DNA from: Ancylothrix sp036704045
GTDB taxonomy: Bacteria; Cyanobacteriota; Cyanobacteriia; Cyanobacteriales; Oscillatoriaceae
Length of the DNA stretch: 64,000 bases
Reading direction: 5' to 3'
Assembly (NCBI GenBank): GCA_036704045.1
Contig: DATNQM010000032.1
Span: 52,619-116,618 of the forward strand
The notes under the pieces are model-generated. The model saw only the letters and a program-made list of their open reading frames with translations. It had not been told where the DNA came from and did no database searches. Made by a program: the position numbers and the translations under genes. Shown here one piece after another: positions 9,294 to 18,402 of this stretch (position 1 is the first letter of the stretch; every line of letters begins with the position of its first letter).

Positions 9294-9449
9294 ATGAACA
9301 AATCACGCCAAGACCTCCGCAAAGACACTGTTGCCGCCCACCGCGCCACAATCCAAAAACAACTACAATACCGTCTGGAAGTGGCACGAGCCAAAGGTGA
9401 CGAAGAATTGGTCCGCAAACTAGAAGCCGAAGCTAACTATTTTAGCTAA
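9294..9449 (+). CDS. Small conserved-looking cyanobacterial protein, 51 aa
   Basis: A short frame starts at ATG 9294 and ends at TAA 9447-9449. The peptide is charged and helical (MNKSRQDLRKDTVAAHRA..., ending KLEAEANYFS). A purine-rich TAAGGA lies about 10 nt upstream. I believe similar peptides recur across cyanobacteria, but the function is unknown. No membrane segment or metal motif is present, and codon use fits coding sequence. It is easily missed because of its length. Confidence 0.65.
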   Translation: MNKSRQDLRKDTVAAHRATIQKQLQYRLEVARAKGDEELVRKLEAEANYFS

Positions 9450-9626
9450 GAACTATCCCAGGCCCAAGGCTTGAACAGTTTTCTGCAAATCTCACCCAAA
9501 ACTACATTCGGTGAGTGTTTATGGGAAGGGAAAAGAAATTTTTAGACAATTTTCCCGTTTTTAAAACTACAAATGGAGAAGCTGAAAGCACTAAGGCATC
9601 TCAGTTTCTTTAATATAAATTATCCG

Positions 9627-9669
9627 AAAAACCGGGATTTGCTTAAAATAAAGACGAATCCCGGTTTTT
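9627..9669 (+). terminator. Strong Rho-independent terminator
   Basis: AAAAACCGGGATT (from 9627) pairs with AATCCCGGTTTTT (to 9669) to give a stem of about 12 bp, with a T-rich 3' arm. It probably ends transcription from the 51-aa gene. The rest of the 9450-9908 spacer shows no other feature and should hold the histidine kinase promoter. Confidence 0.75.
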
Positions 9670-9908
9670 GGCATTTCTTCTGTTGTTCTCTCTCTAGGCT
9701 GGAAAATGGGGCCAAGCTCTAATTATTAAATTTTTAATGGTCAATTCCTAGTTTTTTATCAACAGGCAGAAGCACTAAGGTTTGTGACAATATTTAATTT
9801 AAAACCAGATAATTGCTGAATGGTATCTTAAAGAAGTCACCTTAAAGTAGATAAGTTTGAAAAATTCACGAGTAATCTGCAACTTTTTCCATCTTCCGTT
9901 GCAACGGT

Positions 9909-12900
9909 ATGAAATTTAGACTTTTGGCTTACTTGGCAGCCCTTTCAACCGCGATGGCGGTTGCGGTTGGCGTTTTAATTGTAGATCGCTCTGGACAAGA
10001 GCAGTTCCGCGCCTCAAAACGTTCTATGGTTCTCAACCAAGTCAGCACTATTCGCGCCAAATTAGAGGCTGGTATTAATAAACGACTATTTTTGTCGCGG
10101 GGTGTGGTTGCTTATGTGTCCACTTACCCAGATATCTCTCAAGAAGAATTTGAAAATGTCGCGGCGGTGATAGTTGCGGATACTACGGGTATAGAGGAAG
10201 TTGTCCTCTACAAAAATAATGCCGTTAGTCATATCTATCCTTACGCCGACAACGAAAGCGCTTTAGGGTTTAACCCTGCTAACGATCCTCAAGAAAAACC
10301 GGCTATTGAACGGGCTATTTCTACTCGAAAAACTGTGCTTGCCGGCCCTTTAAATTTAGTTCACAATGGTTTGCCAGCCTTTATCACTCGTTCCCCTGTT
10401 TTTATTACTCCACCCGGAGAAGGGGCGGAAAGCGGAAAATACTGGGGTCTGGCCGGTTTGATCATCGACCAGGATACTTTACTCTACGAGGCCGGTTTAC
10501 TGCCATTAGACTCTAGCACTCTCTACAGCATCCGAGGGAAAAATGCTTTAGGTGCACAAGGAGAAGTTTTTTTTGGAAAAGAAATAGTTTTTGAACAAGA
10601 TCCGGTAATAGTAGACATCTCATTGCCCACCGGTTATTGGCAAATTGCCGCTATTCCTGTTGGTGGATGGCCTAATCAATCTCCCCTCCGGGTATGGCTA
10701 TTAATGGGCGGTGGGTTGTTGGCTTTGTTAAGCAGCATTTTGGTTTTTAATTGGTTGGATGATCCTGAACGCCTGCGCGACGCCATTACAACAGCCGCCG
10801 GCAATTTGATTGAAAGCGAAGCCAAATATCGAGAGTTAGTTAATAATGCTTGTACGCTAATTGTTAGAATTGACCCCCAAGGCAGGATTACATTTTTCAA
10901 TGAATTTGCTCAAAGTTTTTTTGGCTATTCTGAATATGAAATTTATGGCCAAAAGTTTGTAGGAACAATTCTGCCTGTCGTCAATTCCGACGGTGTTGAT
11001 CAAGCCTCGATTCTCTGGCAATGTCTGCAAGACCCCCAGGGTTCTACTTACACAGAAAATGAGCATATTCTGGCTAATAAAAAATCGGTTTGGGTTGCGT
11101 GGCGAAATAAACCGTTAATTGACAGTGATGGTCGTTTAAAAGGCATTCTTTGTATTGGCAATGAAATTACAGACCGCAAACGAGTAGAAATTGCTCTTCA
11201 AGCTTCAGAAGCTGAGTTGCGTGCTTTATTTGGAGCGATGACTGATGTGATTTTGGTGTTAGATAAGGAAGGCCGGTATCTCAAAGTTGCACCTACTAAT
11301 CCCTCACTTTTTTATAAACCTAGTAACGAAGTTATTGGTAGAAAGCTCCATGAAATTCTGCCGTCAGAAATGGCAGATTTTTTGATGAATTATATCAACA
11401 AAGTTTTGCAGACTAAGAAGATGACAACCTGTGAATACTGTTTACCTATTAATGGTCAGGAGATATGGTTTTTTGCTAATATTTCCCCTTTATTTGATGA
11501 ATCTGTTATTTTTGTAGCGCGAGATATTACAGAGAAAAAAATTGCCCAATTAGATTTACAAAAAGCCAATGATGAGTTAGAAAGACGCGTAGAAGAACGG
11601 ACAGCGGAATTAAAAAAAGCACTAGATAGTCTCTATGAAGAAGTAGCGGAACGAGAACAAGCAGAAGCGCAATTAAGAGAAAGTCAGGAACGTTGGCAAT
11701 TAGCACTTCAAGGTAGTAATGATGGCATTTGGGATTGGAATATTAGAAACCATGAAAATTTCTTTTCTCCCCGCTGTAAAGAAATGCTTGGTTATGCTGA
11801 AGGAGAATTTGAGGATAATCTTTATGAATGGACAAAGCGAATGCACCCCCATGATCAAGAAAGTGTATTGCAAATTATTCAAGATCATTTGGATAAAAAA
11901 ATACCTTATTATGTTGCTGAGTATCGTATGAAGTGTAAAGATGAGAGCTATAAATGGGTTTTTGACCGAGGACAAGCTTTGTGGGATAAGAAAGGTAATC
12001 CTATTAGAATGGTAGGGTCTATTTCTGATATTACTGAACGCAAACAAGCAGAACAAGCTTTGCGAAAATCTGAAGCCCGCGAAAGAGAAAAAGCAAGTCA
12101 ACTTGAAGAAGCTTTGCAAGAGTTACAACGTACCCAAACCCAACTTATTCAAAATGAAAAAATGTCAAGTCTTGGTCAGTTGGTGGCGGGGGTTGCTCAC
12201 GAAATTAATAATCCGGTAAATTTTATTCATGGTAATCTTTTACATTTAAATGAGTATTCTGAAAATTTGCTACAACTTGTTGAAATATATCAATTAGAAT
12301 ACCCGCCAAATGCTTCCATTCAAAACTTTTTGGATGAAATAGATTTTAATTTCCTTAAAACCGACATTAGCAACATTTTAAAATCTATGCAAGTCGGTAC
12401 GGAACGGATACGTCAGATTGTTCTGTCTTTACGCAATTTTTCTCGTTTGGATGAGTCTGAAATGAAGCCGGTAGATATCCATGATGGTATTGAAAGTACG
12501 CTTTTAATTTTACAAAATCGTTTAAAGGCTAAAAGCAATCAAAAGGCTATTCATTTAGTTAAAAACTATGGTGATTTGCCTTTAGTTGAGTGTTATGCCA
12601 GTGAGTTAAATCAGGTCTTCATGAATATCCTTAGTAATGCAATTGATGCTCTCGAAGAAAATTCGTGTAGCTTAGAAAATAAGGATCACTGTCTTTTGTC
12701 CACCATCCAAATTCGCACCGGCCTGAAAGGAGAAAAATTTATTTTTGTCGAAATTTCTGATAATGGTGAGGGAATGAATGAAACCGTAAAAAGTAGGATA
12801 TTTGACCCATTTTTTACAACAAAAGAAGTCGGGAAAGGCACGGGACTAGGAATGTCAATTTCTTATCAAATAATTGTCAAAAAACACAAAGGAGAAATTA

Positions 12901-12968
12901 ATTGTTTTTCAGAATTAGGCAAAGGAACTACCTTTTTAATATCTCTCCCCATTGCTCAAAAACTATAA
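9909..12968 (+). CDS. CHASE/multi-PAS sensor histidine kinase
   Basis: This membrane-bound sensor kinase has 1019 aa. The N-terminal membrane segment (about 6-24) and a second one (about 260-283) enclose a periplasmic CHASE-type domain. Three PAS units follow (about 301-425, 430-545, 590-715), with a coiled coil (about 550-590). The dimerisation and phosphoacceptor helix contains VAGVAHEINNPVNF (His near 764). The ATPase domain (about 890-1017) has an N box (NILSNAIDAL), DNGEGM, and FDPFFTTKEVGKGTGLG. No receiver domain is fused and no response regulator gene is adjacent, so it is an orphan kinase and its signal cannot be deduced. The H-box with INNP is the form common in cyanobacterial orphan kinases. 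Confidence 0.9.
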   Translation: MKFRLLAYLAALSTAMAVAVGVLIVDRSGQEQFRASKRSMVLNQVSTIRAKLEAGINKRLFLSRGVVAYVSTYPDISQEEFENVAAVIVADTTGIEEVVLYKNNAVSHIYPYADNESALGFNPANDPQEKPAIERAISTRKTVLAGPLNLVHNGLPAFITRSPVFITPPGEGAESGKYWGLAGLIIDQDTLLYEAGLLPLDSSTLYSIRGKNALGAQGEVFFGKEIVFEQDPVIVDISLPTGYWQIAAIPVGGWPNQSPLRVWLLMGGGLLALLSSILVFNWLDDPERLRDAITTAAGNLIESEAKYRELVNNACTLIVRIDPQGRITFFNEFAQSFFGYSEYEIYGQKFVGTILPVVNSDGVDQASILWQCLQDPQGSTYTENEHILANKKSVWVAWRNKPLIDSDGRLKGILCIGNEITDRKRVEIALQASEAELRALFGAMTDVILVLDKEGRYLKVAPTNPSLFYKPSNEVIGRKLHEILPSEMADFLMNYINKVLQTKKMTTCEYCLPINGQEIWFFANISPLFDESVIFVARDITEKKIAQLDLQKANDELERRVEERTAELKKALDSLYEEVAEREQAEAQLRESQERWQLALQGSNDGIWDWNIRNHENFFSPRCKEMLGYAEGEFEDNLYEWTKRMHPHDQESVLQIIQDHLDKKIPYYVAEYRMKCKDESYKWVFDRGQALWDKKGNPIRMVGSISDITERKQAEQALRKSEAREREKASQLEEALQELQRTQTQLIQNEKMSSLGQLVAGVAHEINNPVNFIHGNLLHLNEYSENLLQLVEIYQLEYPPNASIQNFLDEIDFNFLKTDISNILKSMQVGTERIRQIVLSLRNFSRLDESEMKPVDIHDGIESTLLILQNRLKAKSNQKAIHLVKNYGDLPLVECYASELNQVFMNILSNAIDALEENSCSLENKDHCLLSTIQIRTGLKGEKFIFVEISDNGEGMNETVKSRIFDPFFTTKEVGKGTGLGMSISYQIIVKKHKGEINCFSELGKGTTFLISLPIAQKL

Positions 12969-13020
12969 AAACTTCATTCAATTAATCTTTTAGCAATATT
13001 AAAGCTTTTGCTCAAACAGA

Positions 13021-13122
13021 AGTTCCACAGAGGGAGGAGAGAGTTCATCAATAAATTGCCTATATTTTATATATTTTCTTACCTCTGTGTTCCTCTGTGC
13101 CTCCCTCTGCGTCCTCTGTGTG
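13021..13122. repeat. Palindromic CCTCTGTG repeat, copy 1
   Basis: The left arm CCACAGAGGGAGG and a right part with reiterated CCTCTGTG, CCTCTGTGCC and CCTCTGTGTGAAC form an imperfect inverted repeat of about 100 bp. It shares its core words and layout with the copy at 38264-38378. It lies just downstream of the histidine kinase gene. A frame that runs through it (13008-13238) is not a convincing gene. Confidence 0.7.
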
Positions 13123-13224
13123 AACAAAAACTGCCATACCATTACCAACAGACTAAAGAACTATCCCCAGGCTGGATTCTGATCACCTCTGAGAAACGTT
13201 ATTCTGGAATCAGTGAAACTGAAA

Positions 13225-13281
13225 GTCTCTTTCTGTAAACACTCTGCTGTTTGGTGTATTCAAAAAAAGACAGAAAGAGAC
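13225..13281 (+). repeat. 12-bp perfect inverted repeat
   Basis: GTCTCTTTCTGT at 13225-13236 pairs with ACAGAAAGAGAC at 13270-13281 across a 33-nt loop. It is followed by GATAGCTTTTAA, so it may act as a weak terminator after the kinase gene or as a leader element of the DUF1361 gene starting at 13321. Confidence 0.55.
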
Positions 13282-13320
13282 GATAGCTTTTAATAATCTA
13301 AACCCCTACATCAAACAAAC

Positions 13321-14190
13321 ATGACAGAACAACTAATCAACTGGTTCGCTATAGCCTGGCAAGCAATGGTTCAAAATTGCCGGTTTATGACTTGGAATTT
13401 GTTTTTAGCTTTGGTACCCCTTGCATTAAGTTTTTGGCTTTTTCACCGGCCTCGTTCTCCTATTTTACGCTATGGCGTTTTATTATTACTTGGGGCAACG
13501 TTTTTACCCAGCACTCGCAATGTTTTTCATTATTTGCTGCATATAATTCGAGATGTTGGTAAAACTTATCTTTTAGGTGCCTTAGCGATTACTTTGATTT
13601 TCATGGCGTTAGATATTTTTCTGGTACGACGATTTCTAAATAACGTTTCTGTGTCGCGTTATTTACTTTGGTGGTTAGGGTTTTTTATGTTTGTTGCCTT
13701 TTTGCCAAATGCACCCTACGTTTTAACCGATATTATTCACCTAATTGATGATATTCGCCAAGGTTATTCGGTTTGGATCATCACTTTGGCACTGGTTCCC
13801 CAGTATTTATTATTTATGGGTGCCGGCTTTTTTGCCTATGTTTTGTCGATAATGAATTTGGGAAAATATCTCGAAAAACAAGGCTTATCAAAATTTGTTG
13901 TTCCTGCCGAAATTATTTTACACGCCCTTAGTGCTGTTGGTATCTATTTGGGTCGTTTTATTCGCTTTAATAGTTGGGATATTGTCACAAATCCTGATGA
14001 TCTAGTGCTTAGTATTATGCAGGATTTATCTGGCAAACGGCCGGCGTTCGTGATGATTGTTACTTTTGTAATAATTGCCAGTTTGTATTGGCTGATGAAG
14101 TTAGTAACTTTGGGCATTATTGAACGAGAAAATAAACACCAAATTCAGGCTAAAGAATCATCCCATCCTGATTCTAAAACTGCTTTTTAG
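13321..14190 (+). CDS. DUF1361 family membrane protein
   Basis: This polytopic membrane protein of 289 aa has about seven hydrophobic helices. DUF1361 hallmarks are visible: LPNAPYVLTDIIHL near residue 135 and GIYLGRFIRFNSWDIV near 210. The function of the family is unknown. A short charged tail follows the last helix. The next gene starts 55 bp downstream on the same strand, but nothing links the two functionally. Confidence 0.8.
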   Translation: MTEQLINWFAIAWQAMVQNCRFMTWNLFLALVPLALSFWLFHRPRSPILRYGVLLLLGATFLPSTRNVFHYLLHIIRDVGKTYLLGALAITLIFMALDIFLVRRFLNNVSVSRYLLWWLGFFMFVAFLPNAPYVLTDIIHLIDDIRQGYSVWIITLALVPQYLLFMGAGFFAYVLSIMNLGKYLEKQGLSKFVVPAEIILHALSAVGIYLGRFIRFNSWDIVTNPDDLVLSIMQDLSGKRPAFVMIVTFVIIASLYWLMKLVTLGIIERENKHQIQAKESSHPDSKTAF

Positions 14191-14245
14191 TAACTTTTGA
14201 AAAATCAGAAGTCAAGGAAGTCAAAATAAATACATGGAGAAAAAT

Positions 14246-15097
14246 ATGCCTTTAACAAAGCATTTTTTGCAAAAGTCTAAATTTGTTTTAGCTATTGTAG
14301 CAGCCACCTTGTTGTTAACACCGGCCCGAAGTTATGCAGAAACCAAAACTGCTCAATCTGGAAAAGTTAAAGCTGAATTTTCTTACCAACTAGGCGAAAA
14401 CGGAAGATACACCAACCAACGCTTAAAAATAATGCGGGCCGGTCAGACAATTTTGGATACAGCTTTGCCGGTAGAAAGTGAATTTGAACGACCAATTTTT
14501 AAAGAAGTAAACGACAAAACACAAAGTGGTTTTCAAATACGAAATTTAGATAAGGATACAGAACCAGAAATCATCACAGATTTTTATACTGGCGGTGCCC
14601 ATTGCTGTACTTATTCCCTAATTTATAGTTACAAAACGGACAAAAAACAATACACCCAAATCAAACATTTTTGGGGAAATGGCGGTTATCGTTTTAGCGA
14701 TTTAGATAAAGATGGAGTGCCAGAATTTTCCAGCCGTGATGACCGTTTTGCCTATGCCTTTACCGCCTATGCAGCTTCTGCCTATCCCTTACAAATTTGG
14801 CAATATCGTGATGGAAAAATGGTAGATATTACCCGTCAATATCCTAAACAAATTTATGCTCATGCCTATCAATTATGGCAATTTTTTGAAGAACAACGTA
14901 AAAGCGGTATTGACCCTCAAGGTTTTAATATTAAAGGCATTTTAGCTGCCTATTTAGGCGACAAATATTTGTTAGGACAAAGTGAAGATGGTTGGAAGCG
15001 AGTGCGGCAAGTTTATAAGCTTTCTAACCGCGAAGAATACTTTCAAGAGTTGCAAAAATTCTTCCAAGAAAACGGTTATACAACCAACAGCCGCTAA
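14246..15097 (+). CDS. Secreted protein with FG-GAP/VCBS-like repeats
   Basis: The N terminus has a clear signal peptide (basic MPLTKHFLQKSKF, hydrophobic core, ARSYA before ETK), so the mature protein is exported. Two aspartate-rich repeats (LDKDTEPEI and LDKDGVPEF) resemble calcium-binding FG-GAP/VCBS strands. A Cys-Cys pair in GGAHCCTYSL sits between them. The whole mature part is similar to the C-terminal half of the SLH protein at 25161-26558. I chose ATG 14246, with GGAG 6 nt upstream. An ATG four codons earlier (14234) overlaps that ribosome site. The function is unknown; a cell-surface role is inferred from the paralogue. Confidence 0.7.
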   Translation: MPLTKHFLQKSKFVLAIVAATLLLTPARSYAETKTAQSGKVKAEFSYQLGENGRYTNQRLKIMRAGQTILDTALPVESEFERPIFKEVNDKTQSGFQIRNLDKDTEPEIITDFYTGGAHCCTYSLIYSYKTDKKQYTQIKHFWGNGGYRFSDLDKDGVPEFSSRDDRFAYAFTAYAASAYPLQIWQYRDGKMVDITRQYPKQIYAHAYQLWQFFEEQRKSGIDPQGFNIKGILAAYLGDKYLLGQSEDGWKRVRQVYKLSNREEYFQELQKFFQENGYTTNSR

Positions 15098-15145
15098 ACA
15101 AACAGAAGCATTTTCAGCAATCTATCAACAGATAGATGGCAAATT

Positions 15146-15185
15146 CCCCCCTGGCGTTTCAAATGAACACAGGCGGGTTTTTTTT
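15146..15185 (+). terminator. Imperfect hairpin with T tract
   Basis: CCCCCCT pairs with AGGCGGG (one mismatch) and is followed by a run of eight T, about 50 bp after the secreted-protein gene. Confidence 0.5.
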
Positions 15186-15221
15186 CTCTAAATTTTTAAC
15201 TTAAACCAGGGAGTTCTGCTA

Positions 15222-15662
15222 ATGGAAAACCTCATAAAAATTAACGATGAGTTAGCCATAACGACAAATCAAATAACAGCCGATCAATTACAAGAAGCCG
15301 CCCTTGAAGGATATCAGTCTGTAATGAATTTGCGATCACCAGAAGAAGAAGATTTTGTTACAGAAGAAGCGCTACAAGTTAAAGCTGCCGGCTTACAATA
15401 TTTTCATATTCCCATTAAACCTGGTACCCTTACTGAAGAACTAGCTGAGGCAGTTTTTAAGCATATTGATGAGGTTCCTAAACCAGTCATAATTCACTGC
15501 AAAAGTGGCATACGTTCCGGTGCAATGGCATTGATGAGTATTGCAAAAAATCAGCATTTAACGGCAGAACAAGTTCTAAATAAAGCTACAGAAATGGGCT
15601 TAAATTATGATAAAAATCCCAAAATTAAAGAATTTATGACGCAATACCTAGGCAAGAAGTAA
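15222..15662 (+). CDS. DUF442 / beta-lactamase hydrolase-like phosphatase
   Basis: The 146-aa protein has the fold and loop of dual-specificity-type phosphatases. It carries the signature HCKSGIRSGAMAL, a Cys-x5-Arg P-loop at about residues 91-103, preceded by a conserved N-terminal strand and YFHIPIKPG. The DUF442 family also includes the phosphatase-like domain fused to metallo-hydrolases in sulfide-oxidising proteins. No such fusion or neighbour is seen here, so the substrate is open. It is cytosolic with no signal peptide. The GGGAG site 14 nt before the ATG is rather distant. Confidence 0.8.
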   Translation: MENLIKINDELAITTNQITADQLQEAALEGYQSVMNLRSPEEEDFVTEEALQVKAAGLQYFHIPIKPGTLTEELAEAVFKHIDEVPKPVIIHCKSGIRSGAMALMSIAKNQHLTAEQVLNKATEMGLNYDKNPKIKEFMTQYLGKK

Positions 15663-15913
15663 AAAATTCTTCAAAAAATTGTTTCTGGCACCAAACAGTA
15701 GAAACGTTATTAATAGCCATTGCTCAACAAATACAGGGCAGTTTTGATGTCGAAATTAACAACATTTAAATTCAAGAAAATACGCAATCAAGTAATTAAA
15801 ACTTACTTGATTTAACTGCCATTTAAACCTTTTTTAAAGGCAGTAAATTTACGTCATTTATTCTAATAAATGCTATATTTCCAGCTATTTTTAGCTAGGA
15901 AACTTTAAGCAAA
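15663..15913. other. Spacer between convergent genes
   Basis: CTGCC at about 15820 and GGCAG at about 15838 can pair across an A/T-rich loop and may end transcription from either side. No small ORF is convincing. Confidence 0.3.
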
Positions 15914-18253
15914 TTAAGAATTTTTTAACTGCTGACGAGCAACTTCTAAAAACAAACGTTGTTCTGCCTTCGCAATGGCAATTTGCGTGGGGCGGAGGGC
16001 ATCTGGTTCTACAGAAATACCCGTAATTCCCCACCGTATTAACTTATCGATAATTTCAGGATAACGGTGCAGCCCAGCCCCACACAAATTGCAAGGAATA
16101 CCAGCTTTTTTCGCCGTAGTAATAATTTGCTCAAAAGCCCGCAAAACCGCAGCATTTCTTTCATCAAAAGCAACAGCCATTTGCGGATCCTCACGATTTG
16201 CAGCCAGAAGCAATTGAGTTAAATCATTACTACCAATAGCAAAACCATCTACACCCGCTGCAATTAAATCCGGCAATAAAAATACTAGAGAAGGAACTTC
16301 TACCATCACCCACAGTTTAAAAGGAGCATTTACAGTCAAACCGGCCGCCTCAACACGATGACGGCAAAAAATAAACTCCTCCACACTTCGGACAAAAGGC
16401 AAAATTAAATTCAAATTACTATAACCGGCCCGTTGTAACTGCCCTAAAGCTTGTAACTCTAAATCAAATAAACTGGGGTCTAAAGTATAACTAAAAGTCC
16501 CGTGAACCCCCAAAGTAGAATTAGCCGCATTTAATTGCATCCCACTAGAATAAACATCTTGCCTATTTCTTAAATCAAGCGAACGATAAAACACCGGCCT
16601 AGGAGCAAAAGCAGCAGCAAAAGGCTCAATAGCAGCAACAATTTCCTCAATCCATTGGCTACCCAAAAACGGCAAAGAAGGTTGATTTTTTAACAACTCC
16701 ATCAACAACAATTCCGAACGCAATAACCCCACCCCATCAACCCACCAATCAGTCAAATTATTTCGCTGCGGTTGACTAAGATTAACAAACAAACGAGTAC
16801 CAACAGGGGAAGGAGCAAAAGCGCTCTGAGGAGCAGCAATTTTGCCCGTGTCGGGGTCAGAACTTAAAGAAAGGATATCAGTTTCAGGAGGGTGAAGATA
16901 AAGCAAACCACTGTTACCATCAACCAAAACAGTAGAGCCGGTTTCCACAGAATGAGTCGCCTCTTTCGCTCCCACCACCGCCGGAATTCCCAACTCACGG
17001 GCTAAAATTGCCGCATGGCAAGTCATACCCCCTTCTTCAGTGACTACACCGGCCACGCGCTTCAAAAAATGTTGCCAGTGCGGAGGAATAGCCGGAGCAA
17101 TTAAAATTCTGCCAGGGGGAATGTTGTCTAAACTTTGCTCTTCGGCGAGACTGGTAATAACATGAGCCGGCCCGCAAGAAATGCCAGGAGAAGCCGGAAT
17201 ACCTCGCACAGGTTCTTCCGTTGGCAAGACAGGCTTTTTAGCTGAGATAGAGGCTTCTGGTTTCAAATTTGGACTGAGGGTAGGTTGGGCTTGGGTGAGA
17301 TAAATTTGCGGCGGTAAACCGATATCTTGCTCTATAAAAGCCCATTCTAAAATAGATGGCGAACCAATTTGAAGGTCTAGTTTTTGAGCAAGTTGGCTTA
17401 ATTCTTCTAATTGGGGGGGTTCGAGAGAGTACGAGTTTTGTTGTTGTTCGCTCAACATTCTCAAATTGAGCGCATTAGCCGATGTTTCTGTGGTGCTAGG
17501 GGATGTATCTGTGGGGTAGTAGGCAATAGTTTTTTGGCCCAGTCGCCGGTGAATAGGGCTACTCGAAGCAAGCTCAATATGGTACAAGTCAGGAATCGCG
17601 TGGCCTAGGCGAAGGGCATGACCCAGCCCCCAAGTAGCTTCAATCTCCACACCATGAGCGTGTAAAAGCATTTGACCGGCAGCCACCGCTGGCCAGACCG
17701 GTTGGGCTAGTATGGCTAAGCCGATTTGTTGAAGTTCGATGCCGGCCCGATTCCAATAGTACAAGCTTCGAGCCCTAAAAAGTTCTGCCCAGGCTTGTTT
17801 AAGGGCAGTAGCAATTTCTGTGGAGGTACACCGGCAGGCATGAGATTCAAGTAAACCGCTGATGTTGAGTTGGCCGGCAGCAAGCGGGCTGACTACGGAG
17901 GGCCGGAAAATGACAACGGGTGAGTTTAGTTGTTGGGTGGCCCGATTTAAGGCTTCCATCAGAGGGGCAGGTAGTTCAGCTTTTGTGATTTCTTGGCGAA
18001 TTTTTTTAGCCAGGGCGCTTAGTCGGGGGGTGTCTTCAACATTTAAGTGCAGCGAGGAGTAAGGAAGTTCTGCAAACAGCGGTTCTTGCCATTTGTGGTT
18101 TTGCCAAAATTCTCGCAAAACATTTGCCCCCACAACAAAACCAGGCACCACAGGATAGCCCAGCTTGAGAAGCTGGTTGAGATAAAATGCTTTCTCTCCT
18201 ACCAATTGGCGCTGTGAGGGTTCAATTTGGCCGAGCCAGTAAAAGTTTTCCAT
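15914..18253 (-). CDS. PEP synthase / PPDK-like enzyme, divergent
   Basis: The protein is built like phosphoenolpyruvate synthase: an N-terminal ATP-grasp-like domain, a swivelling phosphohistidine domain (TCHAAIL with His413) and a C-terminal PEP/pyruvate TIM barrel (MVEVPSLVFLLPDL, GSNDLTQ, and NLCGAG with Cys724). It is 779 aa from the ATG at 18253; a longer frame to 18409 adds an unlikely tail. The ATP-binding part is eroded: where active enzymes have RSSAxxEDL this protein has RPSVVSPL. The later GLG segment (ATWGLGHALRLG) remains. It may be a true PEP synthase with altered nucleotide site, or a paralogue using the swivel domain differently. The enzyme would connect pyruvate and PEP pools. 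Confidence 0.75.
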   Translation of the reverse strand: MENFYWLGQIEPSQRQLVGEKAFYLNQLLKLGYPVVPGFVVGANVLREFWQNHKWQEPLFAELPYSSLHLNVEDTPRLSALAKKIRQEITKAELPAPLMEALNRATQQLNSPVVIFRPSVVSPLAAGQLNISGLLESHACRCTSTEIATALKQAWAELFRARSLYYWNRAGIELQQIGLAILAQPVWPAVAAGQMLLHAHGVEIEATWGLGHALRLGHAIPDLYHIELASSSPIHRRLGQKTIAYYPTDTSPSTTETSANALNLRMLSEQQQNSYSLEPPQLEELSQLAQKLDLQIGSPSILEWAFIEQDIGLPPQIYLTQAQPTLSPNLKPEASISAKKPVLPTEEPVRGIPASPGISCGPAHVITSLAEEQSLDNIPPGRILIAPAIPPHWQHFLKRVAGVVTEEGGMTCHAAILARELGIPAVVGAKEATHSVETGSTVLVDGNSGLLYLHPPETDILSLSSDPDTGKIAAPQSAFAPSPVGTRLFVNLSQPQRNNLTDWWVDGVGLLRSELLLMELLKNQPSLPFLGSQWIEEIVAAIEPFAAAFAPRPVFYRSLDLRNRQDVYSSGMQLNAANSTLGVHGTFSYTLDPSLFDLELQALGQLQRAGYSNLNLILPFVRSVEEFIFCRHRVEAAGLTVNAPFKLWVMVEVPSLVFLLPDLIAAGVDGFAIGSNDLTQLLLAANREDPQMAVAFDERNAAVLRAFEQIITTAKKAGIPCNLCGAGLHRYPEIIDKLIRWGITGISVEPDALRPTQIAIAKAEQRLFLEVARQQLKNS

Positions 18254-18402
18254 TGCGGAGTCTCTAGCCCGGAGGTTGATAAATAGGAACTCTTTAGTAT
18301 TATTTTCCTTGATTTTGTTTTTGTTAACTTTTTTTAATTTTATTTTAAAAAAAAATAGGCATACCGCCCTTCTGCTTTGTGCTTGCGTACTAAAGCGGTT
18401 TT

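Noticed and set aside
13008..13238. 76-codon frame on the plus strand
   Set aside because: It runs through the CCTCTGTG palindromic repeat and a hairpin arm; the translation is low-complexity (PLCLPLRPLCEQ) and has no homology signal.
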